A stretch of 64,000 nucleotides of DNA from Symbiodinium natans (GCA_905221605.1 CAJNDS010002406.1:62001-126000), one strand, 5' to 3'; shown: positions 20,098 through 29,559, numbered from the stretch's first letter. Numbers and translations: made by a program. Notes: a model not told the origin generated them from the letters alone.

Positions 20098-21782
20098 ATG
20101 GCTCTGCTTTCGGCAGCAGAGCTCCGTGAGGAGCTGAAGCACTTTGCCAGCACCGCCATCCGAGAAGAGTTGGCTGCGCTGAAGGAGAGCCTCATCAGCG
20201 AGTTGCGGGGCGCTGAAAGAGAGCAGGCCGAACCGAGCCGGAAGCTGGTCCTCGAGGCTCATCATGGCGCGGCCCCGGGCGAGGTCCCCGCCGCCAGCTC
20301 CTCCCCAAGGGACGCTTCGCTGCTGGTAGACCAGAAAGAAGCAGCGGTGATGCGGGACGTGACAGGCAGTGTGCGATACATGGGTCTTCATGGCGGCCAA
20401 GAGAATGATGGACGAAACAAGTCGAGGTGTTCTGGTTTCATGATGTACTGCTCGGACATCATCCACAATCCTTACTTCGAAATGCTGAGCGCCTGGCTTG
20501 TTGTTCTGAATGCGGTTTGGATCGGCGTCAGCACAGACTGGGTGGCCCGGAACTGGACCACCACTGTTCCAGATTGGTTCCACTACACCGACTGGCTGTT
20601 TTGCGTGTTTGCCGTCGTGGAGCTGTTCATCCGCTTCGGTGCCCAAGGAATCGCCTTCTTCTACGAGGACCAGTGGCGGTGGAACTTGTTTGACACCGTG
20701 GTGGTGTCTACTCAAGTTGCCGATCTTGCTGTGAGCGTGATCGAGCGCTCTGAGTCCTTCAGCGAGGCGGCCAGCCAACGAACCATTCAAGGTCTCAGGG
20801 TGCTGAAACTCGTTCGCATCTTGCGCATTGCGCGCATCGCCTCAGCCTTTCCTGAGCTTCACATCTTGATCAGCTCCATCATTGACTCACTCCAGTCTCT
20901 CTTCTGGACCATGGTCCTGATATTCGCCTGCCTCTACGGCGTCGCCGTGGTGATCACGCAGGTCGTCTCAGACCACAAGATCGCAATGGGCCGAGAAGTC
21001 ATGGAGCAGCACCAAGAGGAGATGCTTCACTTCTTTGGGTCCTTGGACTCGACGATGGTGGCTCTCTACATGGTGATCTCTGAAGGAATTCATTGGAGTG
21101 AGCTCATGAACCAGCTGGAGGAGACATTGGGTAGTTGGGTCAAGCTCCTCTTTGTAGCCTTCACAGGCTTCGAGCTCTTTGCGATGATGAACATCATCAC
21201 CGCCTGCTTCGTGGACTCCGCCATGAAAGTCGCAGCGAAAGCCGAGACGAAGGAGGTTCTAGACTCTTTGTGGGGCCTGCTGTGCCAGGATGCGGCCAGA
21301 GATGTCGACACCGACGAGAAGATCGTGACCAGGGAGCAGTTCATCGCTGCCTACGGCCACGAGAGCATGCGGAAGTTCTTGGACCTGATCAACGCACACA
21401 CCGAAGATCCAGACCACGTCTTCTCCATGATCGACAGAGACCTGGTCGCCCAGTGGTGCCCTTTTCCTTTTTTTTGGTTCAAAAGGTTCCCTTGTAAAAA
21501 AAGAGACTTAAATGAGCCAACCAAAAACTGGGTGCCCTTATTGTAATATGGTTGCTGGGGTACCAAGGGGATGGCGATGGCTCCCTGACGGCTCCGGAGT
21601 TTCTTGTTTGCTGCGAGCGCCTCATGGGCCCCTCCAAGGCCAGCATGATCGTGAAGATTGCAAACGAAGCACGCCAGCTTGCGATGCAGCAGGACAAAGT
21701 TCTCAAGCAAGTGGCTGCTGACTTCAAAGCAGGGCATCAAGAGATTCTGAGCATCCTTGGGCAGAGAGGTTCCTCCAGATAG
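20098..21782 (+). CDS. Voltage-gated cation channel, single 6-TM domain, with EF-hands
   Basis: Two exons (20098-21436, 21568-21782) give a 517-residue protein. Residues about 5-45 are predicted coiled coil. S1 about 125-147, S2 162-183, S3 195-215. S4 about 231-249 has positive charges at every third position (R234, K237, R240, R243, R246). S5 is about 268-290; the pore loop contains SEGIHW with E329 and W333, similar to the acidic-x-x-W pore of Ca/Na channel repeats; S6 is about 346-371. An EF-hand-like loop (D402-V-D-T-D...E413) is followed by a canonical one (D-R-D-G-D-G-S...E at about 446-457), then a short helical tail. This resembles one-domain channels (bacterial Nav, EukCat, CatSper-like) common in protists; subunits should form tetramers. 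Likely role: Ca2+ or Na+ entry tuned by Ca2+ binding. Ion selectivity is inferred, not shown. Confidence 0.87.
21437..21567 (+). other. 131-bp GA-AG intron with terminal inverted repeats
   Basis: Splits the arginine codon inside the second EF-hand loop (ATCGACA | GAGACCTGG ... TACCAAG | GGGATGGCGAT). Only this junction restores I-D-R-D-G-D-G-S-L; no GT donor gives the right phase. CCTGGTCGCCCAG (21441-21453) and CTGGGGTACCAAG (21555-21567) are imperfect inverted repeats (10 of 13), and the right arm ends exactly at the 3' splice site. This fits an introner-type mobile intron. GA donors and AG|G acceptors are known in Symbiodinium. Confidence 0.75.
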
Positions 21783-22238
21783 GCCGACTGCATGTTAGTT
21801 CAGTTGCAGCCGGCTGCAGGTCTCACAATGCCTACTCGCCTTGCCCGAAGGTGGCAAGTGTCTGTGGGTGCATGCTTAAACGCTTGACCTCCCATCTGGC
21901 TCCACGTCGATGTCACGTGAGCGATAGGCCAGCGATAGGTGCACGGAGAATCAGGCATTCTGTGGTCAGCAGGACCAGATGGGCACATGTGCTGTAGCGC
22001 ATAGACACGGCTGATGTCCTTGAACTATAGTGTGTCTTGAGGTATGGACCTGAATGTGTGGGTGGTATGTTTGGACTCTGGATTTGAAGCCGACGTAAGA
22101 CCTCGATTGCTGTATATCCCGGCGGAGCGATGCATTGGTGTCAACCAGGCGGGTGGAAGAAAAAAGACGGGGGAGGGCGCCACAATGTCATCAGCAGGAT
22201 GCTGCTCTCAGGATCCTAGGGTCCAAGTTTATGCCCTG
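21783..22238. other. Intergenic DNA after the channel gene
   Basis: No strong exon seen. A 69-residue frame from 22044 (+) has no recognised feature. Confidence 0.4.
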
Positions 22239-22470
22239 AAAGCTCGACCCTAGGATCTGTGAGAATCGGCCTCCTTCTGACGACGCTTTCCTTACATCAG
22301 TGGGCCAGGATCTAACCAACGCGGCCCCCCCAAAAGTGGGAAGAACCAACGCTGCAGGTAGGACCGACTTCACTCTCGTGGTGGAGAAGCTCCAGGACTG
22401 GCTCGGCCTCAGTATACTCGCATACAAACCTGACTGCAAGCCGACGGGAACAGTCAAAGTTGTATTTTGA
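22239..22470 (+). CDS. Exon-like segment, 77 codons
   Basis: Open from after a TGA to a TGA at 22468-22470. It reads SDDAFLTSVGQDLTNAAPPK, then TDFTLVVEKLQDWLGLSILA, then YKPDCKPTGTVK. A donor at AAA|GTTGTA would join in phase to the segment at 22540. One of the longest exon-like segments. No family recognised. Confidence 0.45.
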
Positions 22471-22539
22471 GACGATTGCAATTGGGCGTCTGAAAACTTT
22501 AGTACGTGTTGCTTTGATCGGGGTATCGGGTGGATCTAG

Positions 22540-22681
22540 CATGTTCGTGGCCAGCAGCAAGTCAGGCTCAGATCAGCGCCAGTCCCCGTACGCATCCTGA
22601 ACCTTGAGTCAAGTGTTCGGGACTTGGGGTTCCGGACCTTTCTGACAGCACAGTCCCCATCAATACAAACACCCAAAGCAA
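22540..22681 (+). CDS. Exon-like segment with GTAAGC donor
   Basis: Entry GGATCTAG; reads VRGQQQVRLRSAPVPVRILN, then LESSVRDLGFRTFLTAQSPS, then IQTPKA; exit GCAA|GTAAGC. Good boundaries on both sides and phase 0 with the preceding segment. Confidence 0.48.
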
Positions 22682-22710
22682 GTAAGCGGATGTAAGCGGG
22701 AGCCCCTAAT

Positions 22711-22802
22711 TCTGCGGTGGGCAACAGTTCTCAGACGTATTGAGGGCCACGGCTAAGGGTCTATTCGGCTTGAAGGCCAAGACAGCCTTTACGAACTTTT
22801 AA
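22711..22802 (+). CDS. Exon-like segment, unrecognised
   Basis: Reads GGQQFSDVLRATAKGLFGLK, then AKTAFTNF, to a stop at 22800-22802 at the edge of a CCCTAAA array. G/C-ending codons. Confidence 0.38.
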
Positions 22803-22823
22803 ACCCTAAACCCTAAACCCTAG

Positions 22824-22985
22824 TTCCGCTCCGTCGCCCCAGCGCAGGCGCCGTGCCGCAGCTGCAGCGGCGCCGTGACGGGTGCGGAGGAGGTTGCTGA
22901 AGCCTCAGCTCGCGAGCCGAGGAGAGTTACGTTTCAGGCCGAAGCCTTTGTGGCGTGTGGGTTCGCTTTGGGCTTTGAAGTCCGA
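22824..22985 (+). CDS. Exon-like segment entered through CCCTAAACCCTAG
   Basis: The CCCTAAA array ends in CCCTAG and the frame then reads FRSVAPAQAPCRSCSGAVTG, then AEEVAEASAREPRRVTFQAE, then AFVACGFALGFEV. It contains a C-x-x-C. Strong codon bias. A TTTAGGG array follows at once. Confidence 0.45.
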
Positions 22986-22989
22986 GTTC

Positions 22990-23041
22990 AGGGTTTAGGG
23001 TTTGGGGTTTAGGGTTTAGGGTTTAGGGTTTAGGGTTTAGG
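22990..23041 (+). repeat. Interstitial (TTTAGGG)n array
   Basis: Seven TTTAGGG/TTTGGGG units directly after an exon-like segment. Confidence 0.95.
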
Positions 23042-23144
23042 ATGAGGTCTGGCATTCATGGGAACCTCTGGGTTTTGCGCGCCTGTCTTGTCTGGGCTTC
23101 AGGCGTACGCGTGGTCAAGAGCTGCTTTTTTCCCGCAGGTCCCC

Positions 23145-23270
23145 ACCTTGCTTGGAGCGTGGCGGAAAGTTGCATTCGTGTCAGCAAGCTTCGCAAAGGT
23201 GCAGCGAAGCGCCGCGCGGCAGCCACAGTTCCTGAATCCCCTGTTCCCAAAAACTCTGGGCCCTGAAGCC
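23145..23270 (+). CDS. Exon-like segment with strong 3' splice site
   Basis: GCTGCTTTTTTCCCGCAG is an excellent acceptor. Two frames are open: TLLGAWRKVAFVSASFAKVQ, or HLAWSVAESCIRVSKLRKGA then AKRRAAATVPE. Frame undecided. Confidence 0.37.
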
Positions 23271-23351
23271 CTGAAGGCCTTTCCCCTCCCCTCTCCCCCC
23301 TAAACTCTAAACCTTTAAACCCCTCAAACCCTAAACCCTAGTAATTCCCAG

Positions 23352-23459
23352 GTCTTCACTCTGGCTGGCGGCCTGGAGATCCCTTGGCTGTCAGGGGCCC
23401 GGCCCTGGGCCGGTGGGTTTGTTTTCCTACGGTTCCTACGGGACCATGGAGTTTGTTAA
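23352..23459 (+). CDS. Exon-like segment after a CCCTAAA tract
   Basis: AACCCTAGTAATTCCCAG leads into VFTLAGGLEIPWLSGARPWA, then GGFVFLRFLRDHGVC to a stop at 23457-23459. Strong G/C third positions early on. A second open frame (GPVGLFSYGSYGTMEFVKKM) starts halfway. Confidence 0.42.
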   Translation, partial: VFTLAGGLEIPWLSGARPWAGGFVFLRFLRDHGVC

Positions 23460-23978
23460 GAAAATGGAGGGTTTAGGGCTTAGGGTGAGAGGGTTCCAAG
23501 AACATCTGTGTCAAGCGTCGCTTCTGTTGCACCCCCCTATAAGCTGCACATCCCTAGCAGTGGAGTTCAAGAGAGGAAGGCTCTGAACTCTGCGCGGTCG
23601 AAGAATTTGTTCTCCGAACGGATGAAGGGCTGCACACATGCATCTAGATACAACAAGCCTCGGGAGGTTCTCAACGAAACAAGGCTTAGGAGAGATCTCG
23701 GCTCTGGGAACTCAGACTCTGTAAGGGCCATCGAGTTGAGGGTTTACAAGGTTCAAAGGTCCCGGCTGATGCTCTGAGTCTGGGTTCCACAAGAGGTTGA
23801 GGTCGAGCTTAGGGTGCCATGGTTGGTCCTTAGGACAGAGGGTTGCAGGGCTCTGAGTCCGGCTGCACATAAAAGGGGTTTAGGGTTTAGGGTTTAGGGT
23901 TGAGACTGTTCGAGAAGGCCCTGCGCGACGTCAGCCATTTGCTCAAAATTCGACGATCCTCGTGCCCCTGTTGCTGAC

Positions 23979-24413
23979 TCACGTTGCCAGGCATCGGGGC
24001 CACACTTGCCCAAGAAATTCCCGAAAACCGAAGGAGAGAGAGAGAGAGAGAGGGAGAGCGCGATGTAGCTGGGGCTTAGCAGTCAAAGCCTTGGAGCGCC
24101 TGTAGATCTTCGGGACTCTCCGTACTGTTGCGCCAGCATCTCGCGTGAGGTGAGGGAGTGTGTGGAAAGGGGCGCTTAGTGCCTGAGCAACGTGTTTCAA
24201 CCATGTGGCGTCTTTGTCGCAAAAAACGGGCCAGATGGGGCCAGATCGGCACAAAAGTGTACAAGGAGCACTCGATTCCATAGGCCTGGAGGAAACCATC
24301 CCAAACTGAAGAGCCCTTACGTCAGCATCGGAGAGAGTGTTGCTCAGCCCTAAACCTTGAACCCTGAACCCTGAACCCTGTAAGCTAGGCGGGTGGCAAA
24401 AAACAAAAAGCAA
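23979..24413 (-). CDS. Minus-strand coding candidate
   Basis: Minus frame including CDKDATWLKHVAQALSAPFH, then TLPHLTRDAGATVRRVPKIY. The rest of the frame runs into a GA microsatellite and CCTGAA repeats, so only about 24075-24230 is likely coding. Confidence 0.3.
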   Translation of the reverse strand: MLFVFCHPPSLQGSGFRVQGLGLSNTLSDADVRALQFGMVSSRPMESSAPCTLLCRSGPIWPVFCDKDATWLKHVAQALSAPFHTLPHLTRDAGATVRRVPKIYRRSKALTAKPQLHRALPLSLSLSFGFREFLGQVWPRCLAT

Positions 24414-24419
24414 ACTAAA

Positions 24420-24847
24420 CCCTATGAAGTGTCGCCAAAAAAGACTCTATGAACACCCTACGTAAACACCCTAGTAAAAAACTCATAACAACCCTATAAA
24501 AACCCCTATGAACAGACTTCTAAAAACCCTATAAAAAACTCTTAACAACCCTACAACAACCCTATAAAACCCTATGAAAGAACTCATTAAGAAAAAACCC
24601 TCTATGAACCCAGAAAAACCCTATGAATAAACTCATAAAAGAAAACTCTATGAACCCAGAAAAACCCTATGAAGAAACTCATAAAAACAACTCTATGAAC
24701 CCAGAAACACCCTATGAAGAAACTCACCAAAAAAACCTCTATGAGCCCAGAAAAACCCTATGAAGAAACTCATGAAAAAAAACTCTATGAACCCAGAAAA
24801 GCCCTATGAAGAAACTCACCAAAAAAACCTCTATGAGCCCAGACAAG
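24420..24847. repeat. 46-bp minisatellite
   Basis: Tandem copies of about 46 bp built on CTCTATGAACCCAGAAAAAC then CCTATGAAGAAACTCA. Five clear copies run from 24600 to 24845; the upstream 180 bp is a degenerate version. An exon-like segment starts straight after the array. Confidence 0.9.
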
Positions 24848-24955
24848 TGCGATCCAGGCGCTGATGATCCGCTCGGCCTCTGCCAGTACCTCTGCAAGCG
24901 GCTCCAGCGAGCCACAGCTGTGGAGCAAGGCGGGACCAGGATGTGGTGCGGAGGG
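24848..24955 (+). CDS. Exon-like segment, cysteine-containing
   Basis: Reads CDPGADDPLGLCQYLCKRLQ, then RATAVEQGGTRMWCGG, with almost all codons G/C-ending. It exits near GGAGG|GTGTAGGG into a telomere-like array. Entry AGACAAG lies at the end of the minisatellite. Confidence 0.5.
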
Positions 24956-24957
24956 TG

Positions 24958-25012
24958 TAGGGTTTAGGGTGTAGGGTTTAGGGCTTAGGGTTTAGGGTTT
25001 AGTTTAGGGTGG
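24958..25012 (+). repeat. Interstitial (TTTAGGG)n array
   Basis: Seven TTTAGGG-type units with some TGTAGGG and GCTTAGG variants. Confidence 0.9.
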
Positions 25013-25681
25013 TTAAGAGGCATTGGGATAAGACTCAAGACGTCGCGGGGTCAGCAGAGAGTAGTTCAGCGACTTAGTTCAGCGATAACTGGGGATGAGG
25101 CTTCCAGAGAATAGCAGGAGACGTTTGTCTTGTAGACCTTCCGGAGGAAATTCTACGCCCAACCCACAATCCCGAATCCCTGCCTGTGTTAAGTGCGAGG
25201 CTCCTGACTTGGAGGCAGTAGTTCCGAGTACTATAAAGGGCACCCGGGTCTGGCAAAGGACCAGGGCAGTTCTCTATCTTATGGTCCCCTGTTGGTGCCT
25301 AGACTGGATTCGTTGAAGCCCTTGGAAACTGTTCTATCGATAGAGAGTAGTAGGTTGAGCAATGCAAGCGCAAGCGCTAGCATCTTAAACTTGCTGATGC
25401 TCAGACGTCAGCGCGCAGACGTGAAACGATGCGGAACAAGAAATTCGCGAGAGGGGAGTACCGGGTGGCCCACAGATAAACTCGTAGCCAGGTTTCCCCG
25501 CACACGTGACCCGCCAGGGGGGCGTAGGCACTCGTATGTGTAGCGGGGATGACGTACGTGTTGCCTGTGTAGCAAGTGTGGGGAAGTTCTGTCTTGTGTT
25601 TCAGCGAACCGACTGTCGTTTCAACTAACCATCCCCTGAAGTCGTCCCCACAGCGTACCCAAGTAAACCCCAAACCGTGTG

Positions 25682-26287
25682 TTAAGCCCGGCAGTGCGAC
25701 CCAGTCAGACAGGTGGCAAGAACGAATCGTTTGCTTATCTCAAGCCCTGAACCCAGCGGCTCTGGACCTAACACTCCGAGCAGGTTGACCGGCCCGGCAC
25801 ACGGCACAACTCGCATCCACAGTATCAGTATCACGATGCGTCGCTTGGCCCTGTGGATGGAAGGGAGTAGAGGGATGGGAGTCAGAGGGGGAACTGAGCC
25901 CCACTGGCCAGTTTGCATTCTCTGGTTTATGACTTTTGTGAGATACAGCTTACACCAGGAACCTTCCACGGCCACGTTCCACCGGTCTGCAGACACTAGT
26001 CCCATACTAGTGCTGCACCGAACCCTTCCTTTTACTACTACTCCTATATGCTCTTGGAGCCAAGCTTTGCATGCGTGCCTGGTGGCCAAGGTACCAAAAG
26101 TCGCCTCAGAATTCCGTGCCGCACAAGACATCCCATCATTGGACCAGGCCCACGTAAATGCAGTTGAGCCAAAAAGATCCCCGTCGAAAGCCAAAACCCT
26201 TAAACAATGAGATCGGCTTCCACATGTTCTATGAATACGAATTTTGCAGATGACAGGCAGCATGAACGTTACGCGACAAGCAAGCAT
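25682..26287 (-). CDS. Long open frame on minus strand (201 codons), doubtful
   Basis: Open throughout, but the + strand is also open at 25713-26210 (165 codons, ending in FRAAQDIPSLDQAHVNAVEP). No motif recognised on either strand. The + tail (26070-26210) has the better protein character, while length favours the minus frame. Confidence 0.2.
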   Translation of the reverse strand: MLACRVTFMLPVICKIRIHRTCGSRSHCLRVLAFDGDLFGSTAFTWAWSNDGMSCAARNSEATFGTLATRHACKAWLQEHIGVVVKGRVRCSTSMGLVSADRWNVAVEGSWCKLYLTKVINQRMQTGQWGSVPPLTPIPLLPSIHRAKRRIVILILWMRVVPCAGPVNLLGVLGPEPLGSGLEISKRFVLATCLTGSHCRA

Positions 26288-26888
26288 ACTTTTGCGAAGA
26301 AACCAAAGCTGGACGAATTAATTGTGACCAAAAGCCAGAAGCTCACGCTTCACCGACATGGCTGAGGGTGCCATATGCATGAATATTAGTAGTCTCTTTT
26401 CCCCATGTTGTGCGCATGAAAAAGCAAATTGCTAAAGTTCGCGAGGACAGAAGTCATTTTGTTCACAAAAAGGCTTGTTCTACATACTGTACATGCCAAG
26501 TCCTTGGCACACATTCTCTCCATCATTAGCAATTTCCATCTAAACAGGAATGGTCCTTATAAGGAAACACCTACAAGCGCAATGAACGAAGTCACGCCAG
26601 AGCCTGTGATGGGAAGGAAGCACAAACTAGGAGTTTAGGGTTTCGGGTTAGGGTTTAGGGTTTAGGGTAGGCCCCTAGCCATGCCTTGAAAGACCCTAGA
26701 CCACCCTACTCCCTGTGCGTTTGACTCGGGTAACTCATAACTCAACCCTGCACTTTAGACCACTCAGCCTGAATTTTCCAAACCTTAGATCACCCCCTGT
26801 CTGCCAGGGCTGACGACCGTGAACTGGTGGGGAACCCAACAGGGCTCGGTATTTAGGGTTTAGGGTTTAGGGTTTCGCCAATGTGCTG

Positions 26889-27203
26889 CTAAGCATGGAG
26901 AGTAGCCGGGACTGTCTTTGCGATCTTTGCGAACACCTGGAGGCCGATCGTGAGGTAGTTTAGATGGCCACATCGGTGCAGCTTCTTCAGGCTTGAAAGG
27001 GCATCAGAACCTTTGAATGAGTTTTTTCCCCCACCTGGCCACCAGGCATCGAAGCAAGCCAAGGACCCGCTTTTTAGTGCGTCTGCAGAGGAAGTCACCT
27101 GCCCTAACTGTCTAGATTCTCCAGGTTCAGAGATTCCAGTGCGAAAGCATGTAGGCCGCAGGAGCGCAGCCCGGAGTCTACTGCGAAGTGCAGAATCCCA
27201 CAC
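26889..27203 (-). CDS. Minus-strand coding candidate, leucine-rich
   Basis: The C-terminal half reads FKGSDALSSLKKLHRCGHLN, then YLTIGLQVFAKIAKTVPATL, with leucine spacing a little like a leucine-rich repeat and strongly G/C-ending codons. The + strand is also open (27013-27228, with a CPNC motif). The minus call fits 26896-27017 best. Confidence 0.38.
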   Translation of the reverse strand: MWDSALRSRLRAALLRPTCFRTGISEPGESRQLGQVTSSADALKSGSLACFDAWWPGGGKNSFKGSDALSSLKKLHRCGHLNYLTIGLQVFAKIAKTVPATLHA

Positions 27204-27436
27204 TTGGCCTGCTAATGAAGAGGCCTAAAATTCCGCCTCGAAAGACTGACTAAGCCCCCCTAAAGCCACGTGCGGGACAATACAGGGGTCGGAATCATTA
27301 CTAATCGTATTCCCCTATGGTCCCTTGACAAATATACTATAGTAACCCCCAAGACCCTATTCTAATCATTAAGGCCCCTAATATTACGCGACCTAAGCCT
27401 TCAGAGCCCATATGAGAAGCTGTCCCTTTTCCCCTT

Positions 27437-27540
27437 GCTTCTGTTGTATGGACTCGACCTCCCGACGTCCGTGGCTCCTCAAGATGAAGAAGGTCTTGCC
27501 TGTGGCAAACATGGAGGGCGTATTATCACTGGAATTATAA
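27437..27540 (+). CDS. Exon-like segment, unrecognised
   Basis: Reads CCMDSTSRRPWLLKMKKVLP, then VANMEGVLSLEL, to a stop at 27538-27540. Codons mostly G/C-ending. Preceded by a CCCTTTTCCCCTTGCTTCTG pyrimidine tract. Confidence 0.38.
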
Positions 27541-27651
27541 GTTACATGTTATGAGGGTTTGTGATTGTTATAGATGTTTATAGTTCGGGTTGGGGAGAAG
27601 CTCGCCAGTGGGTGAGCGACCCAGTCCCTCCCTCCAAGTCTCTGCCCGCAG

Positions 27652-27744
27652 GAACAGGAAGTGTCCGAGCTGACCACAGCTGCTCGGACTCAAAGGCGAA
27701 CGGAAGTCTCTTCCAACAGTGGATTTTTCTCGGCTCCTCTAAAA
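27652..27744 (+). CDS. Exon-like segment with clean AG/GT boundaries
   Basis: Acceptor CCAAGTCTCTGCCCGCAG, then EQEVSELTTAARTQRRTEVS, then SNSGFFSAPLK, donor AAA|GTGTTT. Exactly 31 codons, phase 0-0. Confidence 0.47.
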
Positions 27745-28237
27745 GTGTTTGGGGTTTAGGGCTCAGAAACCGGCTGCAAAAAAGGGCTCAGAAAGATCCG
27801 ATTGACAAAGGGTTTCAGGCTGGAGCTCGGAGTAGCTCAGGCCTAGAGAGAGCAAGCCAAGAACTGGCGCCCCCAAGAGGCTACGGGATGTAGTATTGTA
27901 TGGTCACTCGAAGCCTGGACCTAGAAAAGCAGTATAAGCCCTAAACTCCAAACCCTATACTAGGCCCTATAGTGGTTCTGTAGCAAGACTTGCCGCTGCG
28001 AAACGCGTGGAGTCAGCGGGGAACTGGAGCATCAGAGAAGAAACGGAATGCACGTTCATGCAGAGGCCTATTCTGTTCGATTGGGGTATTTTGGGCAATC
28101 TCTACTTTAACTACCTAGTGTTTTCTATCATTTGTGGGGGTAACATTGAGATTGAATTGTGCGCCTCTCTTGCAGGTGTGTTCTCACGTGATAGCCTGAT
28201 TAGAGCACCTAGCCCTTCGGCAAAATAAATATAGAGT

Positions 28238-28306
28238 CGGAGAAGGAAGACCTAGAGACGGAGGGAGGGGCAGGCCGACGACACGCAGAAGACGCTGAAG
28301 ACGTCA
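28238..28306 (+). CDS. Exon-like segment, acidic
   Basis: Reads EKEDLETEGGAGRRHAEDAE then DVI. Ends close to a family 3 inverted-repeat element. Confidence 0.33.
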
Positions 28307-28379
28307 TAGGGTATGGAATGGGAAGTACTCCCCCCTAGATAAAACCCCTCTTGGCGGGTGGCAATGGAAATACAACACA

Positions 28380-28463
28380 CCCCCATCCCCCCGAAAATTA
28401 AATATTCCCTATACACTCTAATATGACTACGATGGGAGTATTTAATATGAGGGGGGCAGGGGG
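28380..28463. mobile_element. TIR element family 3, copy a
   Basis: CCCCATCCCCCCGAAAATTA then AATATTCCC on the left; GGGAGTATTTAATATGAGGG then GGGCAGGGGG on the right, an inverted repeat of about 30 bp. Matches the element at 29560. Confidence 0.7.
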
Positions 28464-28480
28464 TAATTGATATTACGGTA

Positions 28481-28571
28481 CGGGATGACCGTGCCCTTCG
28501 TATTGCAGCGGCAAAGCCCAAGTCACGAGAAGACATCACGAAGACGTGTGATGCTGAACCTCCGTTGGACG
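28481..28571 (+). CDS. Exon-like segment with GTAAGC donor
   Basis: Reads RDDRALRIAAAKPKSREDIT, then KTCDAEPPLD, ending GACG|GTAAGC. Joins in phase across a CCCTAAA intron to 28655. Confidence 0.52.
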
Positions 28572-28654
28572 GTAAGCAAGGCAAGAGTGTCCCCTAAACC
28601 CTAAACCCTAAACCCTAAACCCCAAACCCTAAACTCCATATTTTCTGCACTCAG
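28572..28654 (+). other. Predicted GT-AG intron made of CCCTAAA repeats
   Basis: 83 bp: GTAAGCAAGG..., then (CCCTAAA)n, then ATATTTTCTGCACTCAG|GG. The joined reading is D-G-F-G-E-P-H-C-K-D-P and on. Confidence 0.52.
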
Positions 28655-28718
28655 GGTTTGGAGAGCCCCACTGCAAAGACCCCACTTTCGAAGAAAGCGC
28701 AGCGCCGAGCAAAGCCAG
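28655..28718 (+). CDS. Exon-like segment after a CCCTAAA intron
   Basis: Phase-continuous with 28481-28571. It reads FGEPHCKDPTFEESAAPSKA and exits CCAG|GTCCTA. Another frame (GLESPTAKTPLSKKAQRRAK) is open too, but would not be in phase. Confidence 0.45.
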
Positions 28719-29250
28719 GTCCTAAATTCGAGAGTCCGCCAATCATGTCTCAGCTCAAAGGCCATACCCTTCCAAAACATTGTCCGACTTCTGAATGCAA
28801 TGTACTGTGCAAAACTTCGCTATTTCTTACACAGGTCAAAAGACCTGTCTTTTGCAACAACCAACTGACTTTTCTTCCTTTGCCTGTTTGTGCGCCTCAA
28901 TTCCAGCTGCATTTTTGAGATAGCCCTAAACCCTTTTATTCCCTAAGCCCTAAAACAAAGTCCCTACGCATTGCAAGGGCATCGAAGCCATCGAGGCCCC
29001 ATGCCTTACAAACGTTGCGTCGTGACAAGGTCCCTCAACGAGCGAACCGACTGATGACCCCTTAGCCCTACTTAGGATCCCTCATTCACAGCAAGTAATT
29101 CGGCAAGGCGACGTAGCACGTCGGCATATTCCGCAGTATCTTCGCAGCCCCAAAATGCCTGAATACTGAATAACCAAATAAAAATAGTAGGATAAACTTG
29201 AACTCCCAAATGCAAAATCGTTGGAACGACCTTGCGCAACTGGGAAGGTG

Positions 29251-29352
29251 AGATCGGGCCTGACCTTGAAAGCCGAGGCCCAGGCGCGCAACGCCAGGCG
29301 AGCTCGACGTCGGGCCGCGAAGCGTGCGCAGGTGCGCCGCTTGTTTTGTTAA
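29251..29352 (+). CDS. Exon-like segment, arginine/alanine-rich
   Basis: Reads GLTLKAEAQARNARRARRRA then AKRAQ, with a possible donor GCGCAG|GTGCGC; stop at 29350-29352. An upstream segment NRWNDLAQLG ends in GGAAG|GTGAG at 29247. Confidence 0.42.
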   Translation, partial: RSGLTLKAEAQARNARRARRRAAKRAQVRRLFC

Positions 29353-29415
29353 GGTTGCCTAGGGCTTATAGGGCTGTTTGAGGGCCTTGAGGGCCTGGAG
29401 GGTTTAGGATTTGGG

Positions 29416-29559
29416 GTGTGGCTGCACAGCACTTCAGCTGAAAAGCTTGTGGCGTGCATCAGGATTGCTTCTCACCTTTCTGCATCCAACTCTTGGCGAG
29501 AGAAGGGGCCTGTTGAGGGACTTTGCGCTGCGCTCCGCAAGCACAGCTCTGGAGCAAAT
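29416..29559 (+). CDS. Exon-like segment next to a family 3 element
   Basis: Reads HSTSAEKLVACIRIASHLSA, then SNSWREKGPVEGLCAALRKH, then SSGAN. Cut at 29560 by the element. Removing the element with an assumed AAT duplication continues as STLRDPPRPALLQPGPLEAG. Confidence 0.4.

Noticed and set aside
24420-24847. CRISPR-like array
   Set aside because: The 46-bp units are contiguous tandem copies without unique spacers.
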